Assembly (NCBI GenBank): GCA_902793605.1
Contig: CADBEB010000019.1
Location: forward strand, 1-64,000
DNA: 64,000 nt
Direction of reading: 5' to 3'
From: an uncultured Eubacteriales bacterium
GTDB taxonomy: Bacteria; Bacillota; Clostridia; Christensenellales; Aristaeellaceae
Part shown: positions 59,784 through 64,000 of the stretch, in pieces
Layout of the letters: every line of letters begins with the position of its first letter
Position numbering within the stretch: the first letter of the stretch is position 1
Made by a program: the position numbers and the translations under genes
The notes under the pieces: generated by a model
The model's input: only the letters and a program-made list of their open reading frames with translations
The model's database searches: none
What the model was told of the DNA's origin: nothing

Positions 59784-59812
59784 ACATTATGTTTTTTTAT
59801 GTTTTTTGTTAA
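59784..59812 (-). promoter_or_regulatory. Candidate distal promoter P2
   Basis: Minus strand TTAACA (59812-59807) and TAATGT (59789-59784) with a 17-base spacer. It is upstream of P1, with an operator-like site just downstream, so carbon-source control is plausible. Confidence 0.45.
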
Positions 59813-59855
59813 AATTTTTCCTGTTTTTCTCTTCGCCTCCTGAAAAAAGGTGAAA

Positions 59856-59866
59856 GGAAACGTTTC
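59856..59866. promoter_or_regulatory. LacI/CcpA-like site 2
   Basis: GGAAACGTTTC, the core of the operator in front of the first sugar operon, set in the loop of the AAGGTGAAA/TTTCACCTT dyad. Confidence 0.55.
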
Positions 59867-60013
59867 TCTTTGTTTTTCACCTTGTTTGATTTCATTCAAT
59901 ACCACAAGATATTGTGGTCCGTTTCCGGCTTCAGCGGGATGATATCCGTACTAATTCATAATTCTGATCGATTCCGTTCGCCTTTTGTGTCAGCCTGCAG
60001 AGCACATCCGTTC

Positions 60014-62422
60014 TCAATCAATCCTCAGGATCAGCTGAAGGATGTTTTCTGCCGCCTTCTCCATTTCGCCGCGGGTCAGCACGCCTTTTTTCATGGCTTC
60101 CAGCAGGCGTTCCGGGAAACCGGTAGCCATCTTCATATCATTCCCGGCTGCCACTTCCTTATAATGTTCCCCGAGCGTCCACCAGTCGGTGGTAACCATG
60201 CCGTCAAATCCCCATTCTTCCCGGAGGATACCGGTCAGCAGGTCCTTGTTTTCGCTCGCCCGATGACCGTTGATAATATTGTAGCTGGTCATCATGGACC
60301 AGGGATGAGCTTCTTTCACAATGATCTCAAACTGCTTCAGGTAGATCTCGCGGATCGCCCGCTCCGAGGCCCGGGAGTCGCAGTTCCGCCGGTTGGTCTC
60401 TTTGTTGTTGAGTGCGAAATGCTTCGGCGTCGCCGCGATGTGCTCAGACTGAACGCCTCGAGTCAGGCTCGCCGCCTGTTTCCCCGCCAGCAGCGGATCC
60501 TCCGAGAAATACTCGAAGTTCCTGCCGCAAAGAGGATTCCGGTGGATATTCACACCCGGTGCCAGCCAGACCATGATATTGTTTTCCTTCGCTTCCTGTG
60601 CGACGGCAACGCCGACCTCAAAGACGATCTCCGGATCCCAGGTGCATCCCAGCAGCGTTGCACAGGGAAAAGCAGTCGTAGCCACTCCAAGTTCCGGGTT
60701 GAAGCGGATTCCTGCCGGGCCGTCGGCTGTCATGATATTGGGAACTCCGAAGGCCGGATTGTTTCCGTATCCGAAAGTATTAGCCAGGCCGACATTCGGC
60801 TGGCCGCCCAGCAAAGCCGCCAGATCCTCCGCGGGCAGCGCCGCGACAAATTCCTTCAGGCTGATCTTTCCATCCGCCACATCCTGCAGTTTCATTCCGG
60901 TCACATGGCCAAAGTTTTTAATCCGCGGCACAGCGCGCACTTCCGGCGATGTATGAATCGCCGCATCCTCCAGCGGCACGAGGACGTTCGCGTTGAAATC
61001 ATTGCAGGACGCCGTAGGCAAGCTTTCATATGTCCCGTCCGCCAGCAGCCGTTTCTCCAGGCAGGTGGGAACCATCCGGGCCGTCAGCTGCTCCGTGATC
61101 CGGTCTTCCGCCACCGTCCAGGCGTTCTCAGCCGTCACGGTATCCCGCACACTCGTCCCGATATGGAAGCGGTACTCGCCCGCTTCCAGCACCCAGGCGG
61201 ACCGGGCCACTTTACCCAGGTCGTCGTAGGCAGCCATTTGGGAGAAGGGGAAGCGGATGTTCACCCATTCCGATTCTCCGGGCGCGAGGAGCCGGGTTTT
61301 CCGGTATCCGGCAAGTTCACGCTTCGGCCTGGACAGTCTGCCGCCCGGCGCGGAATAGTACACCTGTACCACTTCTCTTCCCGGATAGTCTCCCCGGTTG
61401 GTCACCAGCACCCGGGCCTCCACCCCTTCCTCGCCGAGGAGGATCTCCTCGTCCGTCAGTGCGAAACGGGTGTAGCTCAGTCCGAAACCGAAAGGATACA
61501 CGACCTTTTCCGCGGCGCCCGGAATCGTCTCAAAATACCGGTAGCCCACAAAGACGTCTTCCGTATAGTTTGCATATGTGTCGCTTTCGTAGAAATCCGC
61601 GCAGCCCGGATAATCATCCAGCTCGGTGGCCCACGTATCCGTCAGCTTCCCGGAGGGCACCGCCAGACCCATGAGCAGCTCCGCCTCGGCGCAGCCGCCC
61701 TCCATTCCCCCCTGGCAGGCCAGCAGCAGGCCCCGAATGCGGGGATCGTCCCGGAAACAGGCCGTCTCCATGATCCCGCCGGTATTCAGCACCACGATCG
61801 TCCTTGCGAAGGTCTCACTCACCCTTCGCAGCATGCTGCGCTCCGCATCCGACAGATAGAAGTCTCCCCGTTCAAGCAGCGCGTCGCTCATGCTGACCGC
61901 GTCGCCGGTCACCGGTTCCTTCCGTGCAATCTTCGCCTCCGGGTGTTTCCTGTCCCATCCCTCTCCGGAAAACCGGCTGAAGGAGACAACCGCCGTGTCG
62001 GTGAACGCCCGGGCTTCACGCAGGAGCTCATCGGGCACCGGCGGTTCCGCCACCATGCCCGGAACCCAGTGCGCTGCGTACTGTTCATTCACATACTTCC
62101 GGTAATACTCCACCGTTCCCTGATAGACCGTCTCCGCTCCGATGATCTCCGCAAATCCGTCATACAGGTTCCGGATATAGGGAACCGTCACGTCCCCGCT
62201 GCCTCCGCCGCCCTTGACATAATCGATCGTGGCCTTGCCAAACAGCGCCACTCTGCACCCCCGGGCAAGCGGAAGCACATTCCCTTCATTCTTCAGCAGC
62301 ACCATACCTTCGCGGGCGGCTCTCCGGGACAGCGCGATATGTTCCTTTCCCGCAGTGACACGGCGGCCGTCCTTTCCGAGGGGCAGTCCGGGCAAATAAC
62401 GTGAGCGGATCCATCTTTCCAT
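60014..62422 (-). CDS. Beta-glucosidase, circularly permuted GH3
   Basis: 802 residues, no signal peptide. The usual C-terminal GH3 domain comes first (about 30-290: AAREGMVLLKNEGNVLPLA, FGKATIDYVKGGGGSGDV), then a fibronectin-like domain (about 300-430), and the catalytic TIM barrel is last (about 520-800): NIMTADGPAGIRFNP, KHFALNNKETNRR, and the nucleophile Asp746 in MVTTDWW. This reordered GH3 type is known from ruminal Firmicutes. It cleaves beta-linked glucosides inside the cell, fitting the upstream sugar importer. Confidence 0.9.
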   Translation of the reverse strand: MERWIRSRYLPGLPLGKDGRRVTAGKEHIALSRRAAREGMVLLKNEGNVLPLARGCRVALFGKATIDYVKGGGGSGDVTVPYIRNLYDGFAEIIGAETVYQGTVEYYRKYVNEQYAAHWVPGMVAEPPVPDELLREARAFTDTAVVSFSRFSGEGWDRKHPEAKIARKEPVTGDAVSMSDALLERGDFYLSDAERSMLRRVSETFARTIVVLNTGGIMETACFRDDPRIRGLLLACQGGMEGGCAEAELLMGLAVPSGKLTDTWATELDDYPGCADFYESDTYANYTEDVFVGYRYFETIPGAAEKVVYPFGFGLSYTRFALTDEEILLGEEGVEARVLVTNRGDYPGREVVQVYYSAPGGRLSRPKRELAGYRKTRLLAPGESEWVNIRFPFSQMAAYDDLGKVARSAWVLEAGEYRFHIGTSVRDTVTAENAWTVAEDRITEQLTARMVPTCLEKRLLADGTYESLPTASCNDFNANVLVPLEDAAIHTSPEVRAVPRIKNFGHVTGMKLQDVADGKISLKEFVAALPAEDLAALLGGQPNVGLANTFGYGNNPAFGVPNIMTADGPAGIRFNPELGVATTAFPCATLLGCTWDPEIVFEVGVAVAQEAKENNIMVWLAPGVNIHRNPLCGRNFEYFSEDPLLAGKQAASLTRGVQSEHIAATPKHFALNNKETNRRNCDSRASERAIREIYLKQFEIIVKEAHPWSMMTSYNIINGHRASENKDLLTGILREEWGFDGMVTTDWWTLGEHYKEVAAGNDMKMATGFPERLLEAMKKGVLTRGEMEKAAENILQLILRID

Positions 62423-62466
62423 ATTGTCAGTCCTCCGTCATGTTGCAGATGAGGTGTTCCCCGATC

Positions 62467-62538
62467 TCAGGAATCAGAGGCAGCGAACGCGCAGCGCGGC
62501 GGCATACCGTTCATCATGGCCATGGTCATGTCCTCCGC
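62467..62538 (-). pseudogene. GH3 C-terminal tail remnant
   Basis: The frame EDMTMAMMNGMPPRCAFA, ending at TGA 62467, is homologous to EDMTMAMMNYMPLRGAFS in the gene at 63.7-64 kb; the DNA is nearly the same over about 57 bases. It overlaps the end of the serine hydrolase gene in another frame. It looks like a leftover of a second GH3 gene, fused by recombination. Confidence 0.5.
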
Positions 62539-63719
62539 GACAGCTCATTGACTTCCAGCAGGTTCCTGCATTTCCTCGTAACAGCTACGGTGCCCGCGTC
62601 CGTGACATTCTGGCAAAGAAGGAACGTAACCTCCCGATCCGGGATATTGCTGAAATACGTTCCCAGCCAGCCGTCCCACCCGTATTCACCCGCCCGGGTC
62701 AGAAGCCCTGCTTCTCCCGGCCGGTCACATACGCGCATCAGGCAGGAATAACTGTACCCGCCGAGGCCGTCCCACATATCCGCCCGAACACGCTCGCTGA
62801 GCTGCGGCGTCCGCATATACCGGACCGAGGCCTCTGACAGAATGCGCCGGCCGCCGCTGGCAACACCGTTGTTGAGCAGCATCTGGGCAAAGGCCATATA
62901 ATCGTCCAGGGTGGAAACGAGCCCGGCGCCGCCGGATTCGAAGGCAGGTTCACGACTGTAGTCGCCGACTGCCAGATTCAGATTGTGGAATTCTTCCAGC
63001 CCCTGCTCCGTCCTCCGATAAACAGTCACCAATCGATCCGTCTTTTCCGGCGGAACCCAGAAAGCGGTGTCCTTCATATTCAGAGGTTCGAACAGTTCTT
63101 CTCTCAGGAACCGGCCGAACGGCTTTCCGGAGACAATTTCCACGATCGCGCCGAGGATATCGGCGCAGGTGCTGTAGCGCCAGCGGGTTCCGGGTTCAAA
63201 TGCCAGGGGCAGTTCCCCCAGGCGATTGCAGAATTCCACTGTGCTCATCCCGCCCCCGGCCCGGATCAGGGTTTGATCCTCTTCAAAGACGCGGGTTGCA
63301 TACTGTCCTGCGGGGTCCGTGTCCGGATAGCTGAGTCCCGCGGTCATCCCAAGCAGTTCCAGGATATACGGCGCACGAAGCGCAGGTATGATCTCTCCGT
63401 CCGCCCGGATGACCCGCGGATTCCTGAATCCCGGCAGATATCGATCCGCACAGTCCATCAGATCCAGTTTTCCCCGTTCCACAAGAAGCATCACAGCCGC
63501 TGCCGTGATCGGCTTGGTCTGGCTGTAAAGCCGGAAGATGGAATCCCTGGCCAGCGGTTTCTGTTCATTGATGCTGGCCATTCCGGCCTGGGCGTAGCAA
63601 AGCTCTCGCCCCTTCATAAAGGCAAGTACGCTGATTCCCGCCGCTTCCTGCCGGTCGACTGCTTCCTGCAGGCAGGCGGTCAATCGATCCTTCAGCAGAT
63701 GATCGCTTATCGTTTCCAT
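62526..63719 (-). CDS. Serine hydrolase, beta-lactamase/esterase family
   Basis: 397 residues. The SxxK motif SQTKP follows DSIFRLY, the second motif is YSTCADIL, and the His region GLLTRAGEYGWDGWLG supplies an HxG-like part that is diverged. This matches esterase EstB-like class C relatives, with no signal peptide. In many ruminal glycosidase clusters such enzymes may remove acyl groups from sugars, but that is a guess. It lies between two GH3-related genes in the same direction. Confidence 0.82.
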   Translation of the reverse strand: METISDHLLKDRLTACLQEAVDRQEAAGISVLAFMKGRELCYAQAGMASINEQKPLARDSIFRLYSQTKPITAAAVMLLVERGKLDLMDCADRYLPGFRNPRVIRADGEIIPALRAPYILELLGMTAGLSYPDTDPAGQYATRVFEEDQTLIRAGGGMSTVEFCNRLGELPLAFEPGTRWRYSTCADILGAIVEIVSGKPFGRFLREELFEPLNMKDTAFWVPPEKTDRLVTVYRRTEQGLEEFHNLNLAVGDYSREPAFESGGAGLVSTLDDYMAFAQMLLNNGVASGGRRILSEASVRYMRTPQLSERVRADMWDGLGGYSYSCLMRVCDRPGEAGLLTRAGEYGWDGWLGTYFSNIPDREVTFLLCQNVTDAGTVAVTRKCRNLLEVNELSRRT

Positions 63720-63742
63720 AATTGAATCCTCCTGAAGACCTG

Positions 63743-64000
63743 TTATTTTTCCTTGTTCATCTTTTCAATCAGTTCCAGGACCAATTCGCGTGTCAGACCG
63801 CCCGTGCCGAAGCTGAATGCGCCGCGCAGCGGCATATAGTTCATCATCGCCATGGTCATATCTTCCGAGACGGCTTCCTTCGCTGCTTCAGAACCGCCGC
63901 TGCTTTCCTCGTTGCCGAAGATCTCCATGGTCTTGCGGATGACAGGCATCATAATCTCCTTCGCCTTCGGGTCAGCCATGATATCCATGAAGATGCTGTC
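63743..64000 (-). CDS. 3' end of a probable GH3 enzyme (partial)
   Basis: 86 residues remain open to the window edge. The end has KEIMMPVIRKTMEIFGN, a Glu/Ser linker, MTMAMMNYMPLRGAF, then TRELVLELIEKMN, resembling the extra tail helix of long GH3 beta-glucosidases in Lachnospiraceae-type bacteria. The catalytic part is beyond the window. The tail has a degraded twin at 62.5 kb. The serine hydrolase gene follows after 23 bases. Confidence 0.6.
   Translation of the reverse strand, partial: DSIFMDIMADPKAKEIMMPVIRKTMEIFGNEESSGGSEAAKEAVSEDMTMAMMNYMPLRGAFSFGTGGLTRELVLELIEKMNKEK

Larger units (their letters stand above)
59548..60013. other. Regulatory region of the second sugar ABC operon
   Basis: 466 bases, no gene. 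It holds two minus-strand promoters and two GGAAACGTT sites, one inside a larger dyad AAGGTGAAA/TTTCACCTT (59847-59883). Near 59908 a CCACAA/TTGTGG stem lies close to the end of the GH3 gene. Confidence 0.6.

Noticed and set aside
59870..62404. 844-residue plus-strand frame opposite the GH3 gene
   Set aside because: Antisense of the glucosidase, low-complexity Arg/His-rich text.

Overview
The window looks like chromosomal DNA of a fermentative Gram-positive gut or rumen bacterium of the Clostridia. This is inferred from strong AGGAGG-type ribosome sites, TTGACA/TATAAT-type promoters with 17-base spacers, a FeoA-FeoB fusion with a small Cys-rich partner, 4Fe-4S aldo/keto reductases, a circularly permuted GH3 beta-glucosidase and several sugar ABC systems without their own ATPase. 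The Christensenellales/Aristaeella neighbourhood would fit, but no rRNA or other marker gene is present, so this is tentative. I saw no tRNA, rRNA or CRISPR array.

0-10 kb: an accessory stretch, mostly on the minus strand. It holds an IS3-type transposase fragment, a broken GNAT gene, a DUF3795 protein, an isochorismatase-GNAT fusion, an alpha/beta hydrolase, an autoregulated-looking TetR gene, a VanX-type dipeptidase next to a DUF819 membrane protein, two aldo/keto reductases with ferredoxin-like tails, a nitroreductase, a VOC protein, DUF503, and a truncated REP-associated transposase with its GACAAGGGGACGGTTC repeats.

10-31 kb: singletons of detoxification and signalling. These include a DUF4342-like protein, two methyltransferases, a large uncharacterised protein next to a serine hydrolase, a LacI-type sensor fused to GGDEF, an ACT-GNAT protein, a MazF fragment, PspC, a Na/Pi cotransporter with a PhoU domain, a membrane diguanylate cyclase, cysteine synthase, a second nitroreductase, a kinase-like phosphotransferase, a frameshifted secreted flavodoxin, a DMT exporter and a MATE exporter.

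31-41 kb: a DinB-DUF3795 fusion, an S66 peptidase, malic enzyme, a zinc-ribbon membrane protein, the ferrous-iron uptake pair FeoAB plus Cys-rich protein, a secreted alpha/beta hydrolase and a tRNA-dihydrouridine synthase.

41-50 kb: a sugar-use locus in partial decay. It has an orphan solute-binding protein, a GH13 glucosidase with its catalytic core deleted, an intact binding protein-permease-permease operon behind a perfect 22-bp LacI-type operator, a broken ptsH (HPr) gene, an FMN-dependent hydroxy-acid dehydrogenase gene split by an 8-bp tandem duplication, a TIM-barrel isomerase-like gene, a VOC protein and sfsA. 50-54 kb: a minimal phage packaging remnant (DUF1073 portal, small acidic protein, large terminase, unknown protein), with a promoter-bearing 570-bp non-coding region upstream.

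54-64 kb: a P-loop kinase, then a second sugar ABC operon (binding protein, MalF-like permease, MalG-like permease with a coiled-coil insert), with two promoters and LacI/CcpA-like sites. Last come a permuted GH3 beta-glucosidase, a serine hydrolase and the 3' end of another probable GH3 gene. The likely joint role of 41-64 kb is uptake and cleavage of plant-derived oligosaccharides, powered by an ATPase encoded elsewhere. The number of broken genes (about ten) suggests ongoing gene loss and mobile-element activity.
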